Assembly (NCBI GenBank): GCA_905370385.1
Contig: CAJPKN010000036.1
Span: forward strand, 1 to 12,861
Source of the DNA: Stomatobaculum longum
GTDB taxonomy: Bacteria > Bacillota > Clostridia > Lachnospirales > Lachnospiraceae
DNA length: 12,861 nucleotides
Reading direction: 5' to 3'
Both the position numbers and the translations under genes were made by a program. The notes under the pieces were generated by a model, which saw nothing but the letters and a program-made list of their open reading frames with translations, did no database searches and was not told the DNA's origin. Below, in pieces: positions 1 to 8,300 of the stretch (within the stretch, counting starts at the first letter, position 1; every line of letters starts with the position of its first letter).

Positions 1-663
1 GACGCACCGGAGACCGAGGGCGGAAGCTTTACCGTGACTGTTGATGACAAGCGATTCAACGTTGAAAAGCCGGAGATGGCGGGCGGCCTCATCAGTTTGC
101 TGTATGTGAAGAAGGATTCGAATACGTTTCTCTACCCCGAGTTCCAGGGAGATTATTCGGACTTTTCCTATCTGCTCCCTGTGAATCTTGAAACCGGGAA
201 GGCGAGCAAGCTGCCGGAAGATCGGGAGCTTGGTATGGGCTTTGATTTGCAAAATGCGGTCAATCCCGATGCACTCGCGTTATCGGTTCCGTCCGACACC
301 TTAAGTACGCTGTATACTTCCTATCCGATCGGAATCGGCAGTGACGGGGTACCGGAAGCAATCGGTGAGCGCTATTACTTTACCGGCGTAACTGTGCTTC
401 ACTCCAAACAGGCGCTCACGCTTTCGCTGGTCAAAGACGGCAAGGAGACCGGAGAAAAGACGGAAGTCCCGGCGGACAGCAATTACTTCTTCTATGCGGG
501 AGATAACAAGAGTTATGTAGACTTCCGCCTGGAGGACGGCAGAGAGGTTCGTGTACACATCAAGGGCTATCCGGAGGATGTTTGGGTAGAAGGGTCCGTT
601 TGGATTGTTGAGGAGCAGTACAAGGATATTGATTTGTTTACCGGCATGCGCTATGCGGGATAA
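1..663 (+). CDS. 3' part of an unrecognised beta-rich protein
   Basis: The reading frame is open from base 1 to a TAA at 661-663, giving 220 residues, and it enters the window already in progress. The first possible start inside (GTG at 34) has no ribosome binding site, so I treat the gene as cut off by the window edge. The visible part has no long hydrophobic stretch. It alternates short beta-prone segments with many Gly, Asp, Tyr and Phe residues (for example SNYFFYAGDNKSYVDFRLED near residues 160-179), which suggests a soluble or surface-exposed beta domain. I do not recognise the family and see no catalytic motif. It could be the C-terminal domain of a secreted protein or lipoprotein whose signal peptide lies upstream, but that is inference. 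The next gene has its own promoter, so this is probably the last gene of its transcript. Confidence 0.75.
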   Translation, partial: DAPETEGGSFTVTVDDKRFNVEKPEMAGGLISLLYVKKDSNTFLYPEFQGDYSDFSYLLPVNLETGKASKLPEDRELGMGFDLQNAVNPDALALSVPSDTLSTLYTSYPIGIGSDGVPEAIGERYYFTGVTVLHSKQALTLSLVKDGKETGEKTEVPADSNYFFYAGDNKSYVDFRLEDGREVRVHIKGYPEDVWVEGSVWIVEEQYKDIDLFTGMRYAG

Positions 664-684
664 ATCTTACAAAGATTGATTTTT
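663..684 (+). terminator. weak candidate terminator after the first gene
   Basis: A 6-bp A/T-rich stem (AATCTT at 663-668, AAGATT at 672-677) with a 3-nt loop is followed by GATTTTT. The stem starts within the stop codon. It is thermodynamically weak, so this is only a possible intrinsic terminator. Confidence 0.25.
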
Positions 685-708
685 GCTTACAGTTTCTTGA
701 AACTTCTT

Positions 709-735
709 TTGTTTCGCACTGTTTTCGCGTATACT
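709..735 (+). promoter_or_regulatory. candidate sigma-A promoter for the DUF2752/zinc-ribbon operon
   Basis: A good -10 box TATACT lies at 730-735, with a poor -35 candidate TTGTTT at 709-714 (15-bp spacer). Transcription would start near 742, about 27 nt before the ATG at 769. The sequence TTTCGCG directly precedes the -10, as it does at the polymerase promoter at 9287. Confidence 0.45.
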
Positions 736-768
736 AACCAAGTTATATGCGCAAAGTCGGAGGTCGGA

Positions 769-1164
769 ATGAAAGCTGCTGAGGTTCAGGGGACGGAAGA
801 GCGTCGACGGGCAGTGGGAAGACTCACTGCCCGTATTGTTTTGTTGGGACTAGCCTACGCGCTGTTCATACAGTGTACGGGTCTTGGGATTCCCTGCGTG
901 TTTCGGCTGGTGACCGGTTACCGCTGCCCCGGCTGCGGCATGACGCACGCCGCGATGGCGCTGATTCACGGTCAGCCGAAGGTTGCTTTTCGGGAAAACC
1001 CGCTGAGCTTAAGCGTGGTGCCTCTGCTGCTTCTCTATGGGGCTTACCGGGCGGAGGTGTACATCCGAACCGCGCGCACGGACTTCCGAAAATGGGAGAT
1101 CGTATTTCTCGGAGTCCTTTGGGTGGTCGTTCTGTTATTCTGGCTGCTCAGAAACCTGTTGTGA
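769..1164 (+). CDS. DUF2752 family membrane protein
   Basis: A 131-residue integral membrane protein. The frame is open further upstream (ATT at 676), but ATG 769 is chosen because GGAGGT at 759-764 is placed for it and because the likely promoter -10 (730-735) lies inside the longer version. The DUF2752 signature is clear: a first membrane segment at about 21-40, then PC (42-43), then TGYRCPGCGMTHA (49-61) with Cys53 and Cys56, then a short loop ending in ENP (76-78), then membrane segments at about 79-93 and 110-130. The family has no established biochemical role; the CPGCG motif suggests metal or redox chemistry at the membrane face, which is inference. It lies 26 bp upstream of the zinc-ribbon/DUF898-like gene and is probably co-transcribed with it. 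The Arg/Glu-rich N-terminus is probably cytoplasmic. Confidence 0.88.
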   Translation: MKAAEVQGTEERRRAVGRLTARIVLLGLAYALFIQCTGLGIPCVFRLVTGYRCPGCGMTHAAMALIHGQPKVAFRENPLSLSVVPLLLLYGAYRAEVYIRTARTDFRKWEIVFLGVLWVVVLLFWLLRNLL

Positions 1165-1190
1165 CAGTAGATTTGGGGAGGGAGAAAAAG

Positions 1191-2936
1191 ATGTTTTGTC
1201 CGAATTGCGGCAACAAGATAGTACCCGGGGCAAAATTCTGCGAGAACTGCGGACAGAGAGTCGACTTTGCCGCGGCGGAAGGCGAAGCAAAGCAGAGCGC
1301 GGAGAACGCGGCGGCGGATACCGCGGCTGCGAGCGACAGCGTAACGGATACCGCGGGCACAAGTACCGCAGGCACAAGTACCGCAGGCACGAGTACCGCA
1401 GGCACAAGCGAAACTGCGTCCGATTCCGCAGCGGGAAGCGACAGCGCAGCTCAGAACGAATCTGCGGGTGACAGCGCGGCAGATGCGGAAAGCGACGCGA
1501 GCCGCATTCAGCGCGAAGCCGAAGAAGCCGCGGCACGTGCGCGGGAAGCTGCGGCAAAGGCTGCCGAGGAGGCGCGCCGCGCAAGCGAGGACACCGCGAA
1601 GTACGCCAAAGAAAAAGCGGAACAGGCAGGTCGGGAGGCGAATCGGGCAGCGGACAGCACTGCGCGCGCGGCGCGTGAAACCGCCGAGGAAGCAGCGCGA
1701 CAGGGAGAGGCGCTGAAGCAGCAGTGGACCCCCGGAAATATGGAGCGCCTGGCGGCGTTTGCACCGCTCGCGGTTTTTGCCTTTACAGTGATTGCATATA
1801 TCCTTATCTTTTTGCGCGGCGTCTCCTATACCGTTTTTGCACATATTTTGCCGCTCGACGGCGTAGCGTACGGCCTGTCCGGTATGCTCGGAATCATATA
1901 TAATGTCAGCAAGTTCCTGTTCTTCCTGCTTTCGTTGGCAGGCGTTGTGGCAAGCGTGCAGCTCTACGGGAAGAAAGAAAACCAGACCACCGGCATGGCA
2001 GTGTGCCTCGGCGCCAATGTGCTGGCGCTGATTGCTTCCCTGTTGCGCTTGTTCGGGAAGGGAAACTTCTTCTTTACCCTCCTCGGTATTGCATTGGCTC
2101 TCTTTGCGCTCGATGCACTGTCCCGCGTCTTTTTGCGCGGCACCGGAATCGCATCGGATATTCAGCCGAGTGAGGACATTGCGGCCTTCAAGAGCTTTGC
2201 CGAAAATCCGCGGGAAAAGACGGAACAGTTTGCGGCGGAAATGAAGCGCGAAGGGACAAGCGGCAAAGCTGTTACCGAGGAGATACTCGATCCGAATAAA
2301 TCCGTATTTGACGGAAGCGGACTGGAACTTTTCATCATCAATTTGGTCGGCGCTTTGATTTGCCTGGTTACAATCGGCTTGGCGAGCCCTTGGGTCATTT
2401 GCTATAGAATCGGCTGGGATCGCAGACACACGGTTTACAACGGAAGACGGTTGGCGTTTAACGGCACGGGTATACAGCTCTTCGGCAAGTGGATTGTTTG
2501 GTTCCTGCTCACCATCGTAACCTGCGGTCTTTACAGTTTTGTGATGGGTCTCAAACTGGAACAGTGGATTCTGAGCCACACGACCTTTGCGGATGAAGTG
2601 AGCGATCCGAACAACACGGATGTGTTCCCGAATTCCGGGTTTGAAGGCAATATGTTTGAGTGGATCGGTTACAATTTGGTCATGGGACTGGCGTCGGGTC
2701 TGACCTGCGGCATCGCACTTCCGTGGGTGGTCTGCAGCTTTAACAAGTGGCATGCACCGAATGTCCGCATTTCCGGAAAGCGCCTCCGGTTTGAAGGAAG
2801 CGGTGCGGAGCTCTTCGGTCAGTATATTATAGTGCTTCTGCTGAGCATCGTGACCTGCGGTCTCTATTATTCCTGGGGCTATGTACGTCTGCGCCGTTGG
2901 GCGATATCTCACTTAAGCCTTGAGGAGATGAATTAA
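1191..2936 (+). CDS. zinc-ribbon membrane protein with tandem DUF898-like repeats
   Basis: A 581-residue protein starting at ATG 1191, after the strong site GGAGG (1177-1181). Residues 1-24 form a zinc ribbon (CPNCG at 3-7, CENCG at 17-21). Residues 25-103 are Ala/Ser/Thr-rich and include four TAGTS repeats (54-73). Residues 104-178 are a charged, Ala-rich helix of likely coiled-coil type. Membrane segments follow from about 187 to 340. The C-terminal part (372-581) contains four related half-repeats: 372-421, 422-482, 483-532 and 533-581. Each begins with an F-x-G-x-x-x-x-[LW]-[FI]-type motif and contains a T-x-G-[LI] membrane turn. This pattern resembles the DUF898 (YjgN-like) family; that assignment rests on motif recall and is likely but not certain. 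DUF898 proteins have no firmly known activity. The gene shares a promoter with DUF2752 and ends at the terminator at 2971. Upstream in-frame extension would overlap DUF2752 and is not credible. Confidence 0.85.
   Translation: MFCPNCGNKIVPGAKFCENCGQRVDFAAAEGEAKQSAENAAADTAAASDSVTDTAGTSTAGTSTAGTSTAGTSETASDSAAGSDSAAQNESAGDSAADAESDASRIQREAEEAAARAREAAAKAAEEARRASEDTAKYAKEKAEQAGREANRAADSTARAARETAEEAARQGEALKQQWTPGNMERLAAFAPLAVFAFTVIAYILIFLRGVSYTVFAHILPLDGVAYGLSGMLGIIYNVSKFLFFLLSLAGVVASVQLYGKKENQTTGMAVCLGANVLALIASLLRLFGKGNFFFTLLGIALALFALDALSRVFLRGTGIASDIQPSEDIAAFKSFAENPREKTEQFAAEMKREGTSGKAVTEEILDPNKSVFDGSGLELFIINLVGALICLVTIGLASPWVICYRIGWDRRHTVYNGRRLAFNGTGIQLFGKWIVWFLLTIVTCGLYSFVMGLKLEQWILSHTTFADEVSDPNNTDVFPNSGFEGNMFEWIGYNLVMGLASGLTCGIALPWVVCSFNKWHAPNVRISGKRLRFEGSGAELFGQYIIVLLLSIVTCGLYYSWGYVRLRRWAISHLSLEEMN
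1350..1409 (+). repeat. four tandem 15-bp repeats inside the zinc-ribbon gene
   Basis: Four head-to-tail copies of ACCGCAGGCACAAGT (1350-1364, 1365-1379, 1380-1394, 1395-1409), differing at only one position each in copies 1, 3 and 4. Each copy encodes Thr-Ala-Gly-Thr-Ser in frame, so copy number can change without a frameshift. Confidence 0.95.
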
Positions 2937-2970
2937 AAATATCGAAATGTTGCGTTTGTTACGCAGCGAA

Positions 2971-3000
2971 GGGAGCATGGTTTGACCATGCTCCCTTTTT
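2971..3000 (+). terminator. intrinsic terminator of the DUF2752/zinc-ribbon operon
   Basis: A perfect 10-bp stem, GGGAGCATGG (2971-2980) and CCATGCTCCC (2986-2995), with loop TTTGA, is followed directly by TTTTT (2996-3000). It lies 34 bp after the TAA of the zinc-ribbon gene. Confidence 0.95.
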
Positions 3001-3263
3001 GCGGACAGTGTCGGGAAAATGCCGCGGGGCAAACACAAAGAAGCATAGGCACGGAAATCGCTGTGTCCCGATGCGGAAGGCGTGCCCGGTTGGCAAAATG
3101 TTGTGTCTAACGCGCAAGAATTTCGCAACACTTGGGGAAAAAAGAGATAATTCTGTACGGGACAGGGTGAGAATGACGGGGGAGCGGCAGCCCTTTGTGC
3201 AAACAGAACAGAAAGTTCAAAATGACCTAACGAATTTGTAATGTCTCGTAACAGGAACAGCCC
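3001..3263. other. intergenic stretch without a supported gene
   Basis: Between the terminator at 3000 and the VanW promoter I see no convincing gene. An 80-codon open frame (2999-3241) begins inside the terminator T-run, has no ribosome binding site and an unstructured composition. A loose inverted repeat (TGTTG near 3100, CAACA near 3125) has a 20-nt loop and no T-run. Confidence 0.6.
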
Positions 3264-3291
3264 TTTTTTTTCGCGCAGACTATGTTATACT
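3264..3291 (+). promoter_or_regulatory. extended -10 promoter for the VanW-domain gene
   Basis: TGTTATACT (3283-3291) is a perfect extended -10 element with -10 TATACT at 3286-3291. The -35 region is only a T-tract (3264-3271). Transcription would start near 3298, giving a leader of about 84 nt before the ATG at 3382. This promoter lies inside the longer possible reading frame and argues against a start at 3241. Confidence 0.6.
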
Positions 3292-3381
3292 TTCCTTAAT
3301 ATTGCGGTTGGGGTACAGGATACTCCTCGCAAGAAGCGGACCAACATTTATTTCTTAACGGAAGATAGAGAAGAGCGGACA

Positions 3382-5202
3382 ATGAGCGTGAGAAGCGATA
3401 AGGGTAGTCACTTTTACAGACAACGGCAGCGGAGACTGCGGGAGCGGCGGCAGAAAATGATCATCGGAGCGGCGGGAGCGGTACTCGCCGTTTCGCTTTC
3501 GGTTTTCGGCATCTCCCGCATGGTGCAGGCGGGGAGCGGCAAGCATAACCAGAGCACTGCGGCAAGCGAAACAGAGTTTGCCGAAAAGTTAAAGGGCAGT
3601 TGTTTCATCAACGACATTGATATTTCGGGGATGACAAAGGAGGCGGCGCGAGAAGCCGTGCTTGCAAAGTATCGTTGGAATCTTCGTGTAGCGGAAAATG
3701 CTCCGGCTGAGACCGTTGAGAGCACAAGTGCGGAAAGCACGGCGGCGGAAGGCGGTACAAGCGCTGCGGTAACAAGTGCGGCGACTACGGCAGCGGAGAT
3801 TGAGGGCGAGGTTTATGCGGTCTCGGATTTACTCAAACTGAGGCTGGAAAAACTCCTTGCCGAGATTTACGGCGAGACCGCTTCGAATGAGAATGAACGG
3901 CGCTATTATCTGGATGCCGAGGGACTGGATGCGGAGATTGCGACCGAAGCGGAGGCGATTGCCAAGAAATGGAACCGGAGCGCGAAGAGTTCGGAAATCA
4001 AGAGCTTTGACAAGACGACCAATGTCTTTGAGTACAGCGATTCCGTCGAGGGACTGAAGGTGGATGAAACAGCCATGGCGGATGCCATTAAGGCTGCCAT
4101 GAACAATCAGCGCTACGACGCCGTACTTCCGCTGAAGGCCGATACGACCGCACCTGCCATGACGGCGGCAGAGGCGAAGGAAAAGTACAAAGTGATTGCG
4201 AGTTTCACGACGACCGCGACCAACAATGCGGATCGAAACAACAATCTAAAGCTTGCCTGCGAAGCGCTGGACGGCAAGATTTTAAAGGTCGGCGAGGAGT
4301 TCTCGTTTAATCACACGACAGGTAACCGCACCTTGGAGCGCGGCTACAAGCCTGCCGGTGCTTACCAGAACGGCAAGGTTGTGTTGGAGCCGGGCGGCGG
4401 TGTCTGCCAGGTTTCGACCACGCTGTATAACACGGTGGTGAAGGCGGGCATCATGCCGACCGAGCGCCATGCGCATACCTTTGCACCGACCTATGTGACG
4501 CCGGGTGAGGATGCGGCGGTCAGCTATGACGGCTATGACGGCCCGGATATGAAGTTTGTCAATACGACCAAGTATTCCATGGCGGTACGCGCAAAGTTTG
4601 ATCCCAAGGCAAAGACCGTGACGGTTTCGCTGGTCGGAATTCCGGTTCTGGAAGAGGGAGTCACCATCTCCATGGTTTCGAAGAAACTCGAGGAAATGGA
4701 TAACGGCGGCGTGGAGTATGTCGAGGATACGACCTTGAAGCCGGGTGTTGAGAAAAAGATTGCGGATGGCAGCATCGGCAGCCGTTGGGTCACGAACATC
4801 GTCACCAAGAAGAACGGCGAGGTCGCCTCGGATGAATTCTTCCACAATTCGAGCTACAAGGGACATTCGAAGAAGATTGCCCGCAACACGAGCGGTGTTG
4901 TGACTGCGACGCAGGCGGCAAATGCGATGACCATTACCGAGAACACCGAGACAGCGGCGGGACAGGCGACCGTTTCGCCGACCGAGGCGGTGAATCCGGG
5001 CAAGGCAGCGGAGAGCGCGGCCGGCAAGGTGGAGTCAAAGAGTACCAAGAGCAGCGAGAACACAGCTGCCTCGAAGAGCAGCAAGAGCGGTGAGAGCAAG
5101 TCTTCCGCGTCGGAAGCCACGGTCGAAAAAGGACCGGGTGTCAATCTCCATGACGGTCCGACGACCGCGGAAGAGACGGTTGCGGCGGCACCCGAGAACT
5201 GA
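3382..5202 (+). CDS. VanW-domain envelope protein with peptidoglycan-binding-like and G5-like regions
   Basis: A 606-residue membrane-anchored, extracytoplasmic protein. A basic N-terminus (Arg/Lys-rich, 13-25) precedes one membrane segment (26-45), as in a signal anchor. Residues about 67-98 and 190-265 resemble the PG_binding_4 region of YoaR/VanW proteins; between them lies an Ala/Thr/Ser/Glu-rich insert (about 104-143). The VanW domain covers about 268-421, with the signature GGGVCQVSTTLYN at 338-350. A G5-like domain follows (about 428-500, including IGSR and NGEVAS). The tail (about 515-606) is low-complexity Ser/Lys/Ala. VanW proteins occur in vancomycin-resistance clusters and widely in Clostridia; their biochemical function is not established, and there is no van cluster here, so a general cell-wall role is more likely than resistance. 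The start is ATG 3382 because the promoter lies just upstream; its RBS (AAGAGCGG) is weak. The frame is open to ATG 3241, which lacks an RBS. Confidence 0.88.
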   Translation: MSVRSDKGSHFYRQRQRRLRERRQKMIIGAAGAVLAVSLSVFGISRMVQAGSGKHNQSTAASETEFAEKLKGSCFINDIDISGMTKEAAREAVLAKYRWNLRVAENAPAETVESTSAESTAAEGGTSAAVTSAATTAAEIEGEVYAVSDLLKLRLEKLLAEIYGETASNENERRYYLDAEGLDAEIATEAEAIAKKWNRSAKSSEIKSFDKTTNVFEYSDSVEGLKVDETAMADAIKAAMNNQRYDAVLPLKADTTAPAMTAAEAKEKYKVIASFTTTATNNADRNNNLKLACEALDGKILKVGEEFSFNHTTGNRTLERGYKPAGAYQNGKVVLEPGGGVCQVSTTLYNTVVKAGIMPTERHAHTFAPTYVTPGEDAAVSYDGYDGPDMKFVNTTKYSMAVRAKFDPKAKTVTVSLVGIPVLEEGVTISMVSKKLEEMDNGGVEYVEDTTLKPGVEKKIADGSIGSRWVTNIVTKKNGEVASDEFFHNSSYKGHSKKIARNTSGVVTATQAANAMTITENTETAAGQATVSPTEAVNPGKAAESAAGKVESKSTKSSENTAASKSSKSGESKSSASEATVEKGPGVNLHDGPTTAEETVAAAPEN

Positions 5203-5227
5203 CGGATGTACCCAATAAGATACACGA

Positions 5228-5268
5228 AACAGGCAGTTGCACATTGTTTTTTGGTGCAGCTGCCTGTT
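5228..5268. repeat. 15-bp inverted repeat overlapping the oxidoreductase promoter
   Basis: The left arm AACAGGCAGTTGCAC (5228-5242) pairs with the right arm GTGCAGCTGCCTGTT (5254-5268). All 15 positions pair, one as G-U, around an 11-nt T-rich loop (5243-5253). The right arm runs into the -10 box of the next promoter. No T-run follows on the + strand (ATAATATTATC), so it is not a standard terminator for the VanW gene, though it is the only hairpin after it. It may serve as an operator or as a combined terminator/promoter element. Confidence 0.85.
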
Positions 5269-5273
5269 ATAAT
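5244..5273 (+). promoter_or_regulatory. strong extended -10 promoter for pyruvate:ferredoxin oxidoreductase
   Basis: TGTTATAAT at 5265-5273 is a perfect extended -10 element (TATAAT at 5268-5273). A partial -35, TTGTTT (5244-5249), sits 18 bp upstream, inside the loop of the inverted repeat. Transcription would start near 5280, about 60 nt before the ATG at 5342. Confidence 0.7.
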
Positions 5274-5341
5274 ATTATCAGACGCTTTAAAACTCTGAGG
5301 ACAAGCGCCCTCGGATTCCGATATCACTTGGGAGGTATCAC

Positions 5342-8300
5342 ATGGCAAGAAAATGGAAAACCATGGATGGTAACCAGGCGGCGGCGCACGCGTCTTATGC
5401 GTTCACCGATGTCGCGGCTATCTATCCGATCACCCCGTCTTCTCCGATGGCAGAGCACACGGATGAGTGGGCAACACAGGGACTTAAGAACATCTTCGGT
5501 CACACGGTTCAGATTACGGAGATGCAGTCTGAGGCAGGTGCGGCAGGTGCCGTGCACGGTTCCCTCGTGGCAGGTGCTCTGACCACGACCTATACGGCGT
5601 CTCAGGGTCTGCTTCTCATGATCCCGAACCTCTATAAGATTGCGGGTGAAATGCTTCCGGGCGTGTTCAATGTCTCCGCACGTGCGATTGCAACCCACGC
5701 ACTCAGCATCTTCGGCGATCACTCGGATGTCTACGCATGTCGACAGACCGGCTGTGCAATGCTCTGTGAGTCTTCCGTGCAGGAAGTCATGGACTTGACG
5801 CCGGTGGCGCACCTCGCCGCAATCAAGGGCAAGATTCCGTTTATTAACTTCTTCGACGGTTTCCGTACCTCCCATGAGATTCAGAAGATTCAGATCTGGG
5901 ATTACGAGGATCTGAAGGATATGGCAGACTTCGACGCGATTCAGGCGTTCCGCGATAAGGCGCTGAACCCGAACCATGCGGAGGAGAAGGGCCAGGCGCA
6001 GAACCCGGACGTCTTCTTCCAGATCAACGAGTCGAGAAACCAGTACTATGACAGACTGCCGGAAATCGTGCAGGACTACATGGACAAGGTCAATGCAAAG
6101 CTCGGCACGGACTATAAGCTCTTCAACTACTACGGCGCAGAGGATGCGGAAGTCGTTATCGTCGCAATGGGTTCCGTCAACGACACGATCGAGGAGACTG
6201 TCGATCACTTGCTGAAGCAGGGCAAGAAGGTCGGTCTTGTGAAGGTTCGCCTGTATCGTCCGTTCAGCGCGAAGGCACTGGTCGAGGCTCTTCCGAAGTC
6301 CGTGAAGCGCATCGAAGTGCTTGACAGAACCAAGGAGGCAGGTTCCATCGGTGAGCCGCTCTACCTCGATGTGGTCGCTGCACTTCGCGACACCGAATTT
6401 GCAAATGTTCCGATCTTTACGGGCCGCTACGGTCTCGGTTCCAAGGACACGACCCCGAAGGACATTGTCGCTGTCTTCGAGAACACGGAGAAGAAGCGCT
6501 TCACGGTCGGCATCGTGGACGATGTGACCCACCTCTCCCTCGAGACCGGGGCAAACCTCGTCACGACGCCGGAGGGCACGACGAACTGCAAGTTCTGGGG
6601 TCTCGGCGCAGACGGTACCGTCGGTGCGAACAAGAACTCCATCAAGATCATCGGTGACAATACCGACATGTATGCGCAGGCATACTTTGATTATGACTCG
6701 AAGAAGTCCGGCGGTGTTACGATGTCTCACCTCCGCTTCGGTCACAAGCCGATTAAGTCCACCTACCTCATTCATCAGGCAGACTTTGTGGCTTGCCACA
6801 ACCCGGCTTACATTCGCAAGTACAACATGGTTCAGGAACTTGTGGACGGCGGAACCTTCCTGCTGAACTGCGCTTGGAGCGATGCGGAGCTTGAGGAGCA
6901 TCTGCCGGGTCAGGTCAAGAAGTACATCTACGACCACAAGATTAATCTCTACACCATTGACGGTGTGAAGATCGGTATCGAGACCGGCATGGGCCCGACC
7001 CGTATCAACACGATTCTTCAGTCCGCATTCTTCAAGCTGACCGGCATCATCCCGGAGGAGAAGGCAATCGGCCTCATGAAGGATGCTGCACAGAAGACCT
7101 ACGGCCGCAAGGGTGAGGATGTCGTCAAGAAGAACTGGAATGCAATCGATGCAGGCGTTTCGGGCGCACACAAGGTTGAGATTCCGGAGAGCTGGAAGGA
7201 CGCTCAGGACGAGGGCCTCGAGTTCACGCACGCAACCCACGGACCGGAGTCTGTTCAGAAGTTCGTCAATACGATTCAGTCTGCGGTCAACGCGCAGGAG
7301 GGCAACAAGCTCCCGGTTTCCGCATTCATGGATTACATGGACGGCAGCACGCCGAACGGTACGGCTGCTTACGAGAAGCGCGGTATCGCGGTCAATGTTC
7401 CGGTTTGGAATCCGGACACTTGCGTCCAGTGCACACAGTGTTCCTATGTCTGCCCGCACGCTGCGATTCGCCCGGTTGCAATGACCGAGGAAGAAGCGAA
7501 GAATGCACCGGAAGGCATGAAGATGACGGATCTCAAGATGATGCCGGGCTACAAGTTCGCAATCAATGTCTCCGTCCTCGACTGCACGGGCTGCGGCAGC
7601 TGCGCAAATGTTTGCCCGGGCAATGTGAAGAACCAGACGCTCGTCATGCAGCCGCTCGCGGACAATGCAGACAAGCAGCCGTTCTTTGACTATGCGGTTA
7701 CGCTTCCGGAGAAGCAGGAAGTTATCGATAAGTTCAAGATGAGCACGGTCAAGGGCTCTCAGTTCAAGAAGCCGCTCCTTGAGTTCTCGGGCGCATGCGC
7801 AGGCTGCGGTGAGACGCCGTACGCGAAGCTTGTCACCCAGCTCTTCGGCGACAGAATGTACATTTCGAACGCAACCGGCTGCTCCTCGATTTGGGGCAAC
7901 AGCTCGCCGTCCACTCCTTACACGACCAACGAGAAGGGCCAGGGTCCGGCTTGGGACAACTCCCTCTTCGAGGACAATGCTGAGTTCGGTTACGGTATGC
8001 TGCTTGCAAACCGCGCAATCCGCGACGGTCTGAAGGGCAAGGTTGAGGAGCTCAACGAGACCGCTTCGAACGACGAGACCAAGAAGGCTTGCCAGGCTTG
8101 GCTTGACACCTACTCTGTCGGCGCGACGAACGGCGCGGCAACGGATGCGCTGATCGAGGCGCTTGAAAAGGACGGCAGCGAGCTCGCAAAGGAGATCCTG
8201 AAGCAGAAGGACTTCCTCAACAAGAAGAGCCAGTGGATCTTCGGTGGCGACGGCTGGGCTTACGATATCGGCTTCGGCGGTGTGGACCATGTCCTCGCTT

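Noticed and set aside
1044..2912. A 622-codon minus-strand frame across the zinc-ribbon gene
   Set aside because: Same register effect of biased codons; no RBS and a composition rich in Arg and Cys with no domain.
2999..3241. An 80-codon frame in the intergenic gap
   Set aside because: It starts in the terminator T-run, has no RBS and no recognisable domain. A 15-base identity with the YolD-like gene (3036-3050 and 10884-10898) is probably chance.
3241..3381. A 47-residue N-terminal extension of the VanW protein
   Set aside because: ATG 3241 has no RBS, and a good extended -10 promoter at 3283-3291 lies inside the extension.
3382..5202. VanW gene as part of a vancomycin-resistance cluster
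   Set aside because: No van ligase, dehydrogenase, dipeptidase or two-component genes are nearby; VanW domains are common in Clostridia outside such clusters.
5228..5268. The inverted repeat as a Rex operator or a standard terminator
   Set aside because: It does not fit the TTGTTAA-N4-TTAACAA Rex pattern, and no T-run follows the 3' arm.
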